In this document: positions 25,384 through 34,864 of the stretch, in pieces
Numbering within the stretch: the stretch's first letter is position 1
How the letters are laid out: each line of letters starts with the position of its first letter
Assembly (NCBI RefSeq): GCF_018130165.1
Contig: NZ_JAFCLZ010000003.1
Location: forward strand, 186,001 to 250,000
Length of the DNA: 64,000 bases
Source: Bradyrhizobium sp. JYMT SZCCT0180
GTDB lineage: Bacteria; Pseudomonadota; Alphaproteobacteria; Rhizobiales; Xanthobacteraceae
Direction: 5' to 3'
The notes under the pieces: model-generated
Told to the model about the DNA's origin: nothing
The model's database searches: none
Seen by the model: only the letters and a program-made list of their open reading frames with translations
Made by a program: the position numbers and the translations under genes

Positions 25384-27441
25384 TCAGACGTCCAGCAGAT
25401 CCTCGCTGGCAAACTCCGCCTTGTCGGTGATGAAGGCGAATCGGGCCTCGGCCTTGGTGCCCATCAGCCGCTCGACTGAATCGGCGGTGCCTTCGCGGTC
25501 GTCGGCCAATAGCACCACGCGCAGCAGGGTGCGCTTGGCCGGGTCCATCGTGGTTTCCTTGAGCTGCGCCGGCATCATCTCGCCGAGCCCTTTGAAGCGG
25601 CCGACATCGACCTTGGCATTGGCGTTGAACTCGCTCTTGAGCAGCGCGTCCTTGTGGGCGTCGTCGCGGGCGTAGACCGTCTTGGCGCCGTGGGTGAGCC
25701 GATAAAGCGGCGGCACAGCAAGATAGAGATGGCCCTCGTCGATCAGTCGCGGCGTTTGCCGGTAGAAGAAGGTGATCAGCAGCGAGGCGATGTGGGCGCC
25801 GTCGACGTCGGCGTCGGTCATGATGATGATACGTGAATACCGCAGGTCTTCCTCGCGGTAATGCGCGAGCGTGCCGCAGCCGATCGCCTGCATCAGGTCG
25901 GAGAGCTGGGCGTTGGCGGTGAGTTTGTCCTTGCCGGCGGAGGCGACGTTGAGGATCTTTCCGCGCAAGGGCAGCACGGCCTGGGTCCTGCGGTCGCGCG
26001 CCTGCTTGGCGCTGCCGCCGGCCGAGTCGCCCTCGACAATGAACAGTTCGGAACCTTCGGTCGCGGTGTTGGTGCAGTCGGCGAGCTTGCCGGGCAGGCG
26101 CAGCTTCTTCACCGCGGTCTTGCGCGAGGTCTCCTTCTCGGCGCGGCGGCGCAGCCGCTCGTCGGCACGTTCGACGACGAAATCCAGCAGCTTGTTGGCC
26201 TGCAGCGGATTGCCGGACAGCCAGTGGTCGAACGGGTCCTTGATCGCCTGCTCGACGATCTTCTGCGCCTCGGCGGTGGCGAGGCGGTCCTTGGTCTGGC
26301 CCTGGAATTCAGGTTCGCGCACGAACACGCTTAGCATCACCGCCGCGCCTACCATGACGTCTTCCGAGGTGATCGGAGCGGCGCGCTTGCCCTGGCCAAT
26401 GCGCTCGGCGTGATCCTTCAGGCCGCGCAGCATCGCGCTGCGCATGCCGGATTCGTGGGTGCCGCCGTCGGGCGTCGGCACGGTGTTGCAATAGGAGGAG
26501 AGGAAGCCGTCGGCGTCCGCCGTCCAGGCCACCGCCCATTCGCAGGCGCCGTGGGCGCCGTTGCGCCCCGATTTGCCGGAGAAGATATCCGGGTGCACCA
26601 GCGTGTCGGCGTGGATCGCGGCGCCGAGATAATCCTTCAATCCCCCGGGGAAATGGAATTCGTCCTCGGCCGGCACCTCGTCGATGCCGCGCAGCAGTTC
26701 CGGATCGCAGCGCCAGCGGATCTTCACGCCGCCGAACAGGTAGGCCTTCGAGCGCGCCATCTTGAACAGGCGTTGCGGTTTGAAGGCGGCCTTGGCGCCG
26801 AAAATCTCGGTGTCGGGCTTGAAGCGGATGGTGGTGCCGCGGCGGTTGTTGATCTTGCCGAGTTCCTGCAGCTTGCCCTTGGGATGACCACGCTCGAAGG
26901 TCATCTTGTAGAGCCTTTGTTCGCGCGCGACCTCGACCTCGAGGAGCGAGGAGAGGGCGTTGACGACGGAAACGCCGACGCCGTGCAGGCCGCCCGAGGT
27001 CTCGTAGACCTTGGAGTCGAACTTGCCGCCGGAGTGCAGCGTGCACATGATGACTTCGAGCGCGGACTTCTTCGGAAATTTCGGATGCGGATCGATCGGA
27101 ATGCCGCGGCCATTGTCGGTCACGGTCAGGAATCCGTCCGCGCTCAGCGTAACCTCGATGAAAGAGGCGTGGCCTGCCAGCGCCTCGTCCATGGAGTTGT
27201 CGATGACTTCGGCGAACAGGTGGTGCAGCGCCTTTTCATCGGTGCCGCCGATATACATGCCGGGCCGGCGGCGGACCGGCTCAAGCCCCTCCAGCACCTC
27301 GATATCCGCCGCGGTATAGCCGGCCTCGGCGCTGCTGGATTTGGCGGCGACCTTCAGCGAGGCGCGGCCCTTCGGTTCATCGGCGCCGAACAAGTCGCTG
27401 GCGGATTTGGTTTTGGCATCTGTTTTCAATGGCTTGGGCAT
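25384..27441 (-). CDS. parE: DNA topoisomerase IV subunit B
   Basis: A 685-residue type IIA topoisomerase ATPase subunit that works with ParC to unlink chromosomes. The N-terminal GHKL domain has VRRRPGMYIGGTDEKALHHL and EVIDNSMDEALAG; the TOPRIM domain has FIVEGDSAGGSAKQARDR and the metal-binding MTDADVDGAHI. The C-terminal end is FKGLGEMMPAQLKETTMDP. The first 35 residues are a variable extension. ParE rather than GyrB is supported by the lack of the long GyrB insertion and by ELFIVEGDSAGGSAK. Confidence 0.93.
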   Translation of the reverse strand: MPKPLKTDAKTKSASDLFGADEPKGRASLKVAAKSSSAEAGYTAADIEVLEGLEPVRRRPGMYIGGTDEKALHHLFAEVIDNSMDEALAGHASFIEVTLSADGFLTVTDNGRGIPIDPHPKFPKKSALEVIMCTLHSGGKFDSKVYETSGGLHGVGVSVVNALSSLLEVEVAREQRLYKMTFERGHPKGKLQELGKINNRRGTTIRFKPDTEIFGAKAAFKPQRLFKMARSKAYLFGGVKIRWRCDPELLRGIDEVPAEDEFHFPGGLKDYLGAAIHADTLVHPDIFSGKSGRNGAHGACEWAVAWTADADGFLSSYCNTVPTPDGGTHESGMRSAMLRGLKDHAERIGQGKRAAPITSEDVMVGAAVMLSVFVREPEFQGQTKDRLATAEAQKIVEQAIKDPFDHWLSGNPLQANKLLDFVVERADERLRRRAEKETSRKTAVKKLRLPGKLADCTNTATEGSELFIVEGDSAGGSAKQARDRRTQAVLPLRGKILNVASAGKDKLTANAQLSDLMQAIGCGTLAHYREEDLRYSRIIIMTDADVDGAHIASLLITFFYRQTPRLIDEGHLYLAVPPLYRLTHGAKTVYARDDAHKDALLKSEFNANAKVDVGRFKGLGEMMPAQLKETTMDPAKRTLLRVVLLADDREGTADSVERLMGTKAEARFAFITDKAEFASEDLLDV

Positions 27442-27628
27442 GGTTCTTCATGTGATGCGCGCAACCTGGCGCAGCGAATCGGTCTGTCTGACTATGCCAC
27501 GGATGGGCTCAAAAAGTGACGGCCGGGCCGAACGCTGCAACCGCTCGGGCCGGCCGTACCACGAGATAAGTGCTGTGTCAGGCGCGGAACACGGGAGAGC
27601 GGCTAAATCACGCCCGGTGTCCGCCTTT

Positions 27629-27643
27629 GTGACTTGAAGTCAC
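27629..27643. promoter_or_regulatory. Perfect 15-base palindrome, candidate operator
   Basis: GTGACTTGAAGTCAC lies in the 288-base gap between divergent parE and the DedA gene, 87 bases before the DedA start. The arms are seven bases with one central base, the shape of a dimeric repressor site. The regulator is unknown. The rest of the gap shows no gene. Confidence 0.35.
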
Positions 27644-27729
27644 GCAACGGGCTGGCGTACCTGTTCCAAGGCCATGGGCCCGCGGGTTTGATTCAATGGC
27701 CGGATTTGGGGCTGGAAGGCGTTTAAGGG

Positions 27730-28260
27730 ATGCAAGATTTTGCGCGCGCCCTGGCTGATTTCGTGCGCGATCATCAGGCCTGGGCGGCACCGGTTGTGCT
27801 GCTGTTGGCGTTCGGCGAATCGCTGGCGTTCGTCTCACTGGTCGTTCCGGCCTGGGGGGCTCTGGTCGCGATCGGCGCCCTGATGGGCGTCAGCGGCATC
27901 AACTTCTGGCCGATCTGGATCGCCGGCGGCATTGGCGCGGGCCTCGGCGATTGGGTCTCCTACTGGTTCGGCTTCAAATACAAGGAGCGGGTGGCCCAGA
28001 TCTGGCCGCTGTCGCGCTATCCGGAAATCCTGCCGCGCGGCGAGGCTTTTGTAAAAAAGTGGGGCGTGCCGTCGATTTTCATCGGGCGGTTCTTCGGACC
28101 ATTGCGGGCGTCGGTGCCGCTCGCCGCCGGCATTTTCGAGATGCCGTATTGGCCGTTCCAGATCGCCAATTTCGTCTCCGCGCTGGTCTGGTCGGCAGCG
28201 TTGTTGCTGTTTGGCGACGTGATCGCGCACATCATCGAATGGGTGTGGCGGTTGTTGTGA
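27730..28260 (+). CDS. DedA-family membrane protein
   Basis: A 176-residue inner-membrane protein of the DedA/SNARE-associated family, with about five hydrophobic segments. The family motifs are visible: a re-entrant region with GGIGAGLGDWVSYWFGFKY and the FIGRFFGPLRASVPLAAG loop with its conserved arginines. DedA proteins are linked to undecaprenyl-phosphate or phospholipid flipping and to membrane homeostasis. Confidence 0.88.
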   Translation: MQDFARALADFVRDHQAWAAPVVLLLAFGESLAFVSLVVPAWGALVAIGALMGVSGINFWPIWIAGGIGAGLGDWVSYWFGFKYKERVAQIWPLSRYPEILPRGEAFVKKWGVPSIFIGRFFGPLRASVPLAAGIFEMPYWPFQIANFVSALVWSAALLLFGDVIAHIIEWVWRLL

Positions 28261-28496
28261 CGCAAGGCGCTCGCGCTGCCGGAATAAGCCGCCGGGGGCA
28301 GGGGTTAGCTCTCATGATGGGGAACACACCGGGCTTGCCTGCCGTCGCACCGGCGTCATCGCGCCAGCATTGAAGGGCTGGTAGAAGCGGCGGCAACCAG
28401 GGCCGAGAACACGTCACCGAGAACACGTCACACGACACGTCGATAAAGCGGGAAATCCCGCGAACCGCATTCATCGTCTCACTGGGAGGACATCAC

Positions 28497-29486
28497 ATGG
28501 AACTGACACGACGTCACGCACTCGCTGGAGCCGCGGCTCTCGCTGCTTCACCTCTGTTGCCCAGCATGCCGGCCAAGGCGGCCGCGCCGGTCGCCGAGAA
28601 GCAGGCTCCGAGTTTCTATCGTTACAAGGTCGGCGACGCCCAGGTGCACGTCATCTCCGACGGCATCAACAACTTCGCGCTGGGCGATACTTTCGTGCTC
28701 AACGTCAAAAAGGACGAGGTCAACGCCGCGCTCGAAAAGGCGTTCATGCCGAAAGACAAGATGAGCATCCAGTTCGCGCCGCTGGTCATCAATACCGGTG
28801 GCAAGCTGGTTGTCGTCGACACCGGCAACGGCCCGGGCGCTTTCGCGTCGAGCAAGGGCAATGTCGGACAGTTCGCCAGCAACATGGTCGCCGCGGGGAT
28901 CGATCCCAAAGCCGTCGACATGGTGGTGATCTCGCACTTCCACGGCGACCACATCAACGGCCTGCTGACCGCCGACAACGTGCTGGCATTCCCGAATGCC
29001 GAGGTGCTGGTGCCGGCCGCCGAGTGGAAATACTTCATGGATGACGGCGAGATGGGCAAGCAGACCACGGAGCGGATGAAGGGCGTGTTCGCCAATGCGC
29101 GCCGCGTGTTCGACGCCGGACTGAAGAAGAAGGTCACGCCTTACGAAATGGGCAAGGACGTCGCTCCCGGGCTGCAGGCGGTGGCTTCCCACGGTCACAC
29201 GCCGGGTCACACCTCGTATGTCCTGTCGTCCGGTTCCGACAAGGTCTTCATCCAATCCGACGTCACCAACCTGCCGGCGTTGTTCGTCACCAACCCGGGC
29301 TGGCATCTGATGTTCGATCAGGATCCGGCAATGGCGGAAGCCACCCGCCGCAAGGTCTATGACATGCTGGTGGCCGACAAGATGCGGGTCCAGGGCTTCC
29401 ATTTTCCATTCCCGGCCAATGGCTTTGTCGAGAAGGACGGTACCGGTTACCGGCTGGTTCCGGCGCCGTGGAATCCGGTGATCTGA
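28497..29486 (+). CDS. Exported metallo-beta-lactamase-fold hydrolase
   Basis: A 329-residue protein with a twin-arginine-type signal (TRRHALAG, cleavage near residue 28) and an MBL-fold domain. The zinc-binding motif is SHFHGDHING (His147, His149, Asp151, His152), with further ligands in HGHTPGHTSYV and at QSDVTNLP. The family includes AHL lactonases and related quorum-quenching enzymes, but also other lactonases and phosphodiesterases, so the substrate is open. A GGGAGGA ribosome binding site precedes the ATG and a terminator follows. Confidence 0.87.
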   Translation: MELTRRHALAGAAALAASPLLPSMPAKAAAPVAEKQAPSFYRYKVGDAQVHVISDGINNFALGDTFVLNVKKDEVNAALEKAFMPKDKMSIQFAPLVINTGGKLVVVDTGNGPGAFASSKGNVGQFASNMVAAGIDPKAVDMVVISHFHGDHINGLLTADNVLAFPNAEVLVPAAEWKYFMDDGEMGKQTTERMKGVFANARRVFDAGLKKKVTPYEMGKDVAPGLQAVASHGHTPGHTSYVLSSGSDKVFIQSDVTNLPALFVTNPGWHLMFDQDPAMAEATRRKVYDMLVADKMRVQGFHFPFPANGFVEKDGTGYRLVPAPWNPVI

Positions 29487-29512
29487 CCATCGGTCATCGT
29501 CGAAATCCGAGC

Positions 29513-29538
29513 AAAGGCCGCCCTTCGGGGCGGCCTTT
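29513..29538 (+). terminator. Rho-independent terminator after the MBL gene
   Basis: A perfect 11-base stem AAAGGCCGCCC / GGGCGGCCTTT with a TTCG tetraloop, 26 bases past the stop codon. The remaining bases to 29768 carry no supported gene. Confidence 0.85.
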
Positions 29539-29768
29539 GTGTTCTGGTCCGGTGTTTTGGCTTGACGGTGGAACCGCGCGGCCTTATAGCCCCGGCCCAT
29601 GATCAACGCTTCGACCAGCATCATCGCCCGCCGCCGCCGCATTATCGCGGTATGGGCGGTTGTCTGCGTTTAAGATCATCGCCTCTGCCGCCGGATACGA
29701 TCCGCGGCTCTTTCCCTTCAAGACACGCGGTTTGATCTGGCGGCTCCTACGTCAAGCAGGAGTTTGAA

Positions 29769-30464
29769 ATGTATACGCCGCCTCCGTTCAAGCCCGACCG
29801 TGCCGCCAGCCTGGCGTTTGCGGAAGCGCGCGGCTTTGGACTCGTCTGCGCGTGGGATGGCGCCAAGCCGATTGCCTCGCCGCTGCCGTTCTATCTCGGC
29901 TTTGCCGATGACGGGACGCCGCGCGCGCTGTTTCATGTTGCCCGTCATAATCCGCTGGTAAAGCTCGCCGGCGGGACCTCGTCCTGGCTGCTGGCCGTGA
30001 ACGGCGCGGATGCCTATGTTTCGCCGGACTGGTACGTCTCGCCCGATCAAGTGCCGACCTGGCTCTACCAGGCCGTGCACCTGACGGGCACGGTACGGGC
30101 ACTGTCCGACGACGAACTGGCCGAGCAGATCGAGACGCTCAGCGCCAAGTTCGAAGACAGGTTGCTGCCGAAGAAGCCCTGGTTGTCGTCGAAAATGACG
30201 GCCGGGCGGCTGGACGCGATGAAGAAGGCGATCGTGGGACTGGTGATGACGGTTGATGAGGTCGAGGGCAGCTTCAAATTGAACCAGCACAAATCCGACG
30301 CCGACTACTCGGCCATCAGCAACGCGCTGGCGTCACAGGGTGACGCTGATGCAGCCGAGATCGCAGGTCTGATGCGCGAGGCGCGCCCGCAGGCCTTCAT
30401 GACCGACATTGCCGATACAGCAGCAACCAACGAAACGACGACGCTTGAAAGGAACGCGCCATGA
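29769..30464 (+). CDS. PaiB-like FMN-binding protein
   Basis: A 231-residue protein of the PaiB/FMN-binding negative transcriptional regulator family, with a split-barrel flavin fold. Family blocks are [17 protein letters not shown] at the start, [12 protein letters not shown], a [20 protein letters not shown] segment and [15 protein letters not shown] near the end. PaiB was described as a regulator in Bacillus, but most homologues are likely flavin or heme-degrading type enzymes. The stop codon overlaps the argC start by four bases (ATGA), so the two genes are translationally coupled, an unexpected partner for arginine synthesis. Confidence 0.85.
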   Translation: MYTPPPFKPDRAASLAFAEARGFGLVCAWDGAKPIASPLPFYLGFADDGTPRALFHVARHNPLVKLAGGTSSWLLAVNGADAYVSPDWYVSPDQVPTWLYQAVHLTGTVRALSDDELAEQIETLSAKFEDRLLPKKPWLSSKMTAGRLDAMKKAIVGLVMTVDEVEGSFKLNQHKSDADYSAISNALASQGDADAAEIAGLMREARPQAFMTDIADTAATNETTTLERNAP

Positions 30465-31438
30465 CCCTGACCGATATCAAGCCGCACACGACCGGCGACA
30501 CCAGGAAGCCCACCATCTTTGTCGATGGCGCGTCCGGAACGACGGGCCTTGGTATTCAGGAGCGGCTGCGCCTGCAGGGTGACGTCGCGCTGAAGAGCAT
30601 TGCCGAGGACAAGCGCAAGGACGCCGGCGCCAAGCGGGCGCTGATGGAGGAGGTGGATCTCGTGATCCTCTGCCTGCCCGACGATGCGGCAAAGGAAACC
30701 GTGGCGTTGATCGACGGCATGGGCGCCAAGGGACCCAAGGTGCTCGACGCCTCGACGGCGTTTCGCGTCGCGCCCGACTGGGCCTATGGTTTTCCGGAAC
30801 TTGCGCCTGACCAGGCCGACAAGATCCGGGCGGCCCGGAAGGTCTCAAACCCGGGCTGCTATCCGACAGGCGGGATCGCGCTGCTGCGCCCGCTCGTGGA
30901 CGCGGGACTGCTGCCGGCGGACTATCCCGTCACCATCAATGCGGTCAGCGGTTATTCCGGCGGCGGCAAGTCGATGATCGAAAGTTTCGAAGGCGGCACC
31001 GGGCCGTCCTTTGAACTCTATGGTCTTGGCTTCGAGCACAAGCATCTGCCGGAGACGCAGCTTTACTCACGGCTGACGCGGCGGCCGATATTCGTTCCGT
31101 CGGTCGGCAACTACCGGCAAGGCATGCTGGTGTCGGTGCCGTTGCATCTCGACGCGCTTCCGGCCAAGCCCGATGGCGCCCAACTGCATGCCGCCCTCGC
31201 AAAGCGGTACGCGGGCAGCAAATATGTTTCCGTGATGCCGCTCGAATACGCGACGTCGAAGACCGGACGCATCGAACCCGAAGCGCTCAACGAGACCAAC
31301 AAGCTCGAGCTCTACGTGTTTGCGAGCCAGCAGCATCCCCATGCCGTGCTGGTCGCGCGTCTCGACAATCTCGGCAAGGGCGCCTCCGGAGCCGCGGTGC
31401 AGAACATGCGGCTGATGCTGGGGTTGGCCGACAGTTAG
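30461..31438 (+). CDS. argC: N-acetyl-gamma-glutamyl-phosphate reductase, type 2
   Basis: A 325-residue enzyme that reduces N-acetylglutamyl phosphate to the semialdehyde in arginine biosynthesis. [17 protein letters not shown] is the nucleotide-binding start, and the active-site cysteine lies in [18 protein letters not shown]. The length and the GASGTTG motif fit the shorter type 2 enzymes. The start codon lies inside the stop of the PaiB-like gene. Confidence 0.93.
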   Translation: MTLTDIKPHTTGDTRKPTIFVDGASGTTGLGIQERLRLQGDVALKSIAEDKRKDAGAKRALMEEVDLVILCLPDDAAKETVALIDGMGAKGPKVLDASTAFRVAPDWAYGFPELAPDQADKIRAARKVSNPGCYPTGGIALLRPLVDAGLLPADYPVTINAVSGYSGGGKSMIESFEGGTGPSFELYGLGFEHKHLPETQLYSRLTRRPIFVPSVGNYRQGMLVSVPLHLDALPAKPDGAQLHAALAKRYAGSKYVSVMPLEYATSKTGRIEPEALNETNKLELYVFASQQHPHAVLVARLDNLGKGASGAAVQNMRLMLGLADS

Positions 31439-31584
31439 GCCCAAAGCCCTACGCTCACGCCGGCATCACGCCATCAGCGCGCTGCCGGCGCTGCCGCCGT
31501 TCGACCGTTAGGGCTTGCGAGCGCATCCCAGAACCGCAGAATTCATGGTTGCGCCCAGCGAAGGCAGGTCTACTGTTTTGCCGT

Positions 31585-31620
31585 AACGTGCGGCTGATGC
31601 TGAGCCTCGCCGACAGCGAG
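31585..31620 (+). pseudogene. Short remnant resembling the 3' end of argC
   Basis: These 36 bases match the last 36 bases of argC (31403-31438) at 29 positions by eye; they would read NVRLMLSLADSE against [15 protein letters not shown]. They lie just before the methyltransferase gene. A partial duplication of the argC tail is the simplest reading, but the stretch is short. Confidence 0.35.
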
Positions 31621-31628
31621 AGGAATTC

Positions 31629-32222
31629 GTGGACGAGGCGACGCTTCAATTCTACCGCGGCCATGCCGAGGCTTACGCGGCGCGCGAGATCACCTCGCGT
31701 CGGGCAAGGCTGGAGGCGTTCCTCGCGCTGCTGCCACCTGGTGCTGCCATCCTCGAACTTGGATGTGGCGCCGGCGGCGACACCGCGGAAATGCTGGCAA
31801 GGGGCTTCAATGTCCTGCCGACGGACGGATCGCCGGAAATGGCGGAGGTCGCCTCGCGCCGTCTCGGCCGTCCGGTCGGGACGCTGCTGTTTCATGACAT
31901 CGACACGGTCGGGACTTATGACGGCGTGTGGGCCAATGCCTGCCTGCTGCACGTTCCGCGCGATGAACTGGCGCAGGTGCTGTCGCTGATCTGGCGCGCG
32001 CTGAAACCCGGCGGCGCTTTCTTTGCCAGCTTCAAGACCGGTGACGCCGAAGGCCGCGACACGCTAGGCCGCTACTACAATTACCCGTCGCCTGATTGGC
32101 TGCGCGAAACCTACGCCAGCGCGGGCAACTGGAGTTCACTTGAAATCGAGTCCGGCGAGGTCATCGGCTTCGACAACCAGTGGGCCCCGATGCTGTTTGT
32201 CGTGGCCCGGAAAAGCCTCTGA
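31629..32222 (+). CDS. Class I SAM-dependent methyltransferase
   Basis: A 197-residue methyltransferase of the type 11/25 group. Motif I is AAILELGCGAGGDTAEML, the acidic loop is LPTDGSPEMAEVASRR and the post-motif region includes DGVWANACLLHVPRDEL. The substrate is unknown. The start is a GTG after GAGAGG. The MFS transporter begins five bases after its stop, so the two probably form an operon. Confidence 0.87.
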   Translation: MDEATLQFYRGHAEAYAAREITSRRARLEAFLALLPPGAAILELGCGAGGDTAEMLARGFNVLPTDGSPEMAEVASRRLGRPVGTLLFHDIDTVGTYDGVWANACLLHVPRDELAQVLSLIWRALKPGGAFFASFKTGDAEGRDTLGRYYNYPSPDWLRETYASAGNWSSLEIESGEVIGFDNQWAPMLFVVARKSL

Positions 32223-32226
32223 TCCG

Positions 32227-33432
32227 ATGGTCCTTCAGTCCGGCAAGACAATTTTCCGCGTCCTGGTCGTTCTCGCGATTACGCAGGTCATCGGATGGGG
32301 CACGATCGGACTGCTCGCGGTCGTGGGCGGGCAGATCGCCGACGATCTTCACATGGACATCTCGGCGGTGTTTGCCGGCAGCTCGATCTTCTATGTCCTG
32401 ATGGGTCTGTGCGCTCCTGTCCTGGCAAGGCCGTTCACGCAATTTGGTGCCCGCCGGGTGATGATCGCGGGCGCCATCATCGGTGCGCCGGGCTTCGTTT
32501 TGCTGTCGTTCGCTCATGGCCCGATACAGTTTTTCGCGGCGTGGGTGATCCTCGGCGCGGCCGGCAGTGCCACGCTGTCCACCGCCGCCTACATCATGCT
32601 CAACGAGATTGCCGGGCGTGATGCAAAGCGGGGCATCGGCGCCATGATGCTGGTGACCGGGCTTTCCAGCAGTGTTTTCTGGCCAACCACGTCGTTTCTG
32701 TCGCACGAGGTTGGCTGGCGCGGAACCTGTCTGGTCTATTGCGGCATGCTGCTGCTTTTGTGCCTGCCGCTGTATTATTTCGGATTACCGCGCCGAACCG
32801 AACGGGCCAGTGAAGCTGTCGCCACGGCGCTGCCGGCGAGCGCGTCGCCGATCGTGTTGAAAAGCACCTTCTACCTGATCCTGGTGGCTCTCGCGTTCAA
32901 TGCGTTCGTTTCCTTTGGATTCAGCGCTGTCTTGATCGAGCTCCTGAAAGCGGAGGGCCTGTCGCCGGCGACGGCCGTTACCTTCGGCTCGATGCTTGGC
33001 GTGATCCAGGTCAGCGCGCGGGGACTCGATTTTCTTGGTGGCGGGCGCTGGGATGGGATCACGACGGCACTGTTTGCCGGCTCGGCCATTCCCGTGGGGA
33101 TGCTGCTTCTGATGATCGGCGGCGGATCGCATTGGGCGATCGCGGCCTTCATTCTGCTGTACGGCATGGGCAGCGGCGCGTTCGCGGTCGCCCGTGCGAC
33201 CATACCGCTGGTGTTCTACGATCAGGCCGAATTCGCCAAGGCGACCTCGCGCCTGGCGTTGCCGCTCAATATCATTTCCGCAGCTTCGCCCCCGCTTCTC
33301 GTCGGCCTGCTGACGAATTTCGGCAGCAACGCGCTGCTTGGCGTTGCCATGGCATGTTCGTGCGGGGCTCTCCTGATCCTGCTTCGGCTCAGGAAGCTTC
33401 GCCCGGCGATCCGGACGATTGCCGCGGGCTGA
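32227..33432 (+). CDS. Major facilitator superfamily transporter
   Basis: A 401-residue membrane protein with twelve predicted helices in two halves separated by a loop near residue 195. The first-half inter-helix motif reads RPFTQFGARRVMIAG, a variant of the MFS motif A. It follows the methyltransferase gene by four bases. The transported compound is unknown. The ATG at 32227 gives the first membrane helix without the extra upstream sequence, which overlaps the methyltransferase gene. Confidence 0.88.
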   Translation: MVLQSGKTIFRVLVVLAITQVIGWGTIGLLAVVGGQIADDLHMDISAVFAGSSIFYVLMGLCAPVLARPFTQFGARRVMIAGAIIGAPGFVLLSFAHGPIQFFAAWVILGAAGSATLSTAAYIMLNEIAGRDAKRGIGAMMLVTGLSSSVFWPTTSFLSHEVGWRGTCLVYCGMLLLLCLPLYYFGLPRRTERASEAVATALPASASPIVLKSTFYLILVALAFNAFVSFGFSAVLIELLKAEGLSPATAVTFGSMLGVIQVSARGLDFLGGGRWDGITTALFAGSAIPVGMLLLMIGGGSHWAIAAFILLYGMGSGAFAVARATIPLVFYDQAEFAKATSRLALPLNIISAASPPLLVGLLTNFGSNALLGVAMACSCGALLILLRLRKLRPAIRTIAAG

Positions 33433-33548
33433 TTGGCCGTAGCGGACGTCAGGCTGCATTAGCAGCAATCTGCAACCATCTGAAAATGGTGTTTTAAGCA
33501 ATGTGACGCATCATGCGCGCACCTAACAGGCCTGTAGAAGGTAAGCGC

Positions 33549-34787
33549 ATGAATCTCCTTTTGAATTTTTTGCAGAACCAGGCCGACACGGAAAAAATGC
33601 GCGAACGGGCGCACAGCGCGGATCGTCCCTGCGCGCTGCTGACCCCTATTGTCCCGATACGTTTCGACGAGGCGGATAGCTGGTTCGGTGGCAAGCCGAG
33701 ACTGCCGAAAGGCATTTCCTGGCCGGAACAGAAGGGAGTACCGCTGCATTTCGCGTGTCAGATCAATCTTTCACAGCTTCCGGCGGGCATATGGTCAGGG
33801 GCGGGGCCACGCGACGGCTGGCTGGCAGTGTTCGTGCATCCGGTGGGAAATGCCGCTGAAGTCCTCCACATCAGAGGCGACATTGAAGAACGTGATGGGC
33901 CAGGGCAAATGGGCGCGGAATGGGCGAGGACCTACGCGTCCCATGCGAAAGAGACTGATCTCCTTCCGCGCTGGCCGGTCAGGATCGACGAAGGGCGTCA
34001 TGCGCGCTCGATCGACACCGTAAGCCGCAGGCCCTCCGAAGCAGCGTGGAAGGACGTCAAGCCCGACCTCGCAAATCCCGCCCTCCACCCCTTCGACCCG
34101 AAAACGCTCGTTGTCCTGCTCGATAGTCTGGAAGAATTCTTCATCGGGCAGCTGAAGCAGATCTGTCGCTTTCCAGCGATGAAGAAGCTCCGCGAAAATG
34201 ACTTGCAATGGATGGACGAAACCAAGGCGCTGGCGTTCCAGAGCCTGGAGGAGTTCTACAAAGTCGAGGCCATTCTTGTGTCGAGCAGATACCGCTTCGA
34301 CCTGAAAGAGGTCGCCGCGCAGCTTTCGAAAATCGCCGGCCTTCCGACTTACGAGTTCAATTATCTCAAGGACGACGAGGACGGCTATTGCTGTTTGGAG
34401 TACCGCAGCTCACGGCTTTGCGAATTGCCTGACATCTCGCGGAGCCTGCCGATATGGTGGAGCTGGTATACTTCGCTACTTTATTGGCATGGCATCAACG
34501 CCTACACGAAAGACCCCGCAAGCCTGCATCCGGCGCTGCGCGAGCTGATGGAGCGAATCTGGCTCGGCGAAACGCTGGGGCATCATGGCGCCATGGGACA
34601 CGCTCCCGCGGGGCATCTCTACACACCGCACGGTCCGGAAACCGACACCGAGGTGCTGCTGGAGCTTCCTACCAGCAGTATGCAGGGTTGGATTTGGGGA
34701 GATGTCTATTCGATCGTGCTGTTGATCAAACGCAAGGCGCTGTCGCAGGGCAACTTTGCGGATATCGCCATAGACATCACAAATTGA
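33549..34787 (+). CDS. DUF1963 (YwqG-type) domain protein
   Basis: A protein of about 412 residues whose N-terminal 170 residues match DUF1963 as I recall it: PIRFDEADSWFGGKPRLP, then LHFACQINLSQLP and DGWLAVFVHP. The remaining half carries LPISRS-like turns and a C-terminal block PTSSMQGWIWGDVYS with the family's end pattern. Function is unknown; DUF1963 proteins in Bacillus and proteobacteria are often near toxins or stress genes. The ATG at 33549 has GAAGGTAAG upstream; an ATG at 33513 is also open. Confidence 0.7.
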   Translation: MNLLLNFLQNQADTEKMRERAHSADRPCALLTPIVPIRFDEADSWFGGKPRLPKGISWPEQKGVPLHFACQINLSQLPAGIWSGAGPRDGWLAVFVHPVGNAAEVLHIRGDIEERDGPGQMGAEWARTYASHAKETDLLPRWPVRIDEGRHARSIDTVSRRPSEAAWKDVKPDLANPALHPFDPKTLVVLLDSLEEFFIGQLKQICRFPAMKKLRENDLQWMDETKALAFQSLEEFYKVEAILVSSRYRFDLKEVAAQLSKIAGLPTYEFNYLKDDEDGYCCLEYRSSRLCELPDISRSLPIWWSWYTSLLYWHGINAYTKDPASLHPALRELMERIWLGETLGHHGAMGHAPAGHLYTPHGPETDTEVLLELPTSSMQGWIWGDVYSIVLLIKRKALSQGNFADIAIDITN

Positions 34788-34864
34788 ACATCGCCTGCGG
34801 CGGCAATGAGGTCGACTGAACCATCGACCTCATCACCCTGTCGCGTTGCCAGCAATTCCGTCGC

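Noticed and set aside
26410..27519. Open frame of about 369 codons on the plus strand
   Set aside because: It is antisense to parE and has no recognisable domain.
29599..29673. A 24-codon frame starting MINASTSIIARRRR
   Set aside because: It is too short and lacks a ribosome binding site or known leader pattern; a regulatory leader for the next gene cannot be shown.
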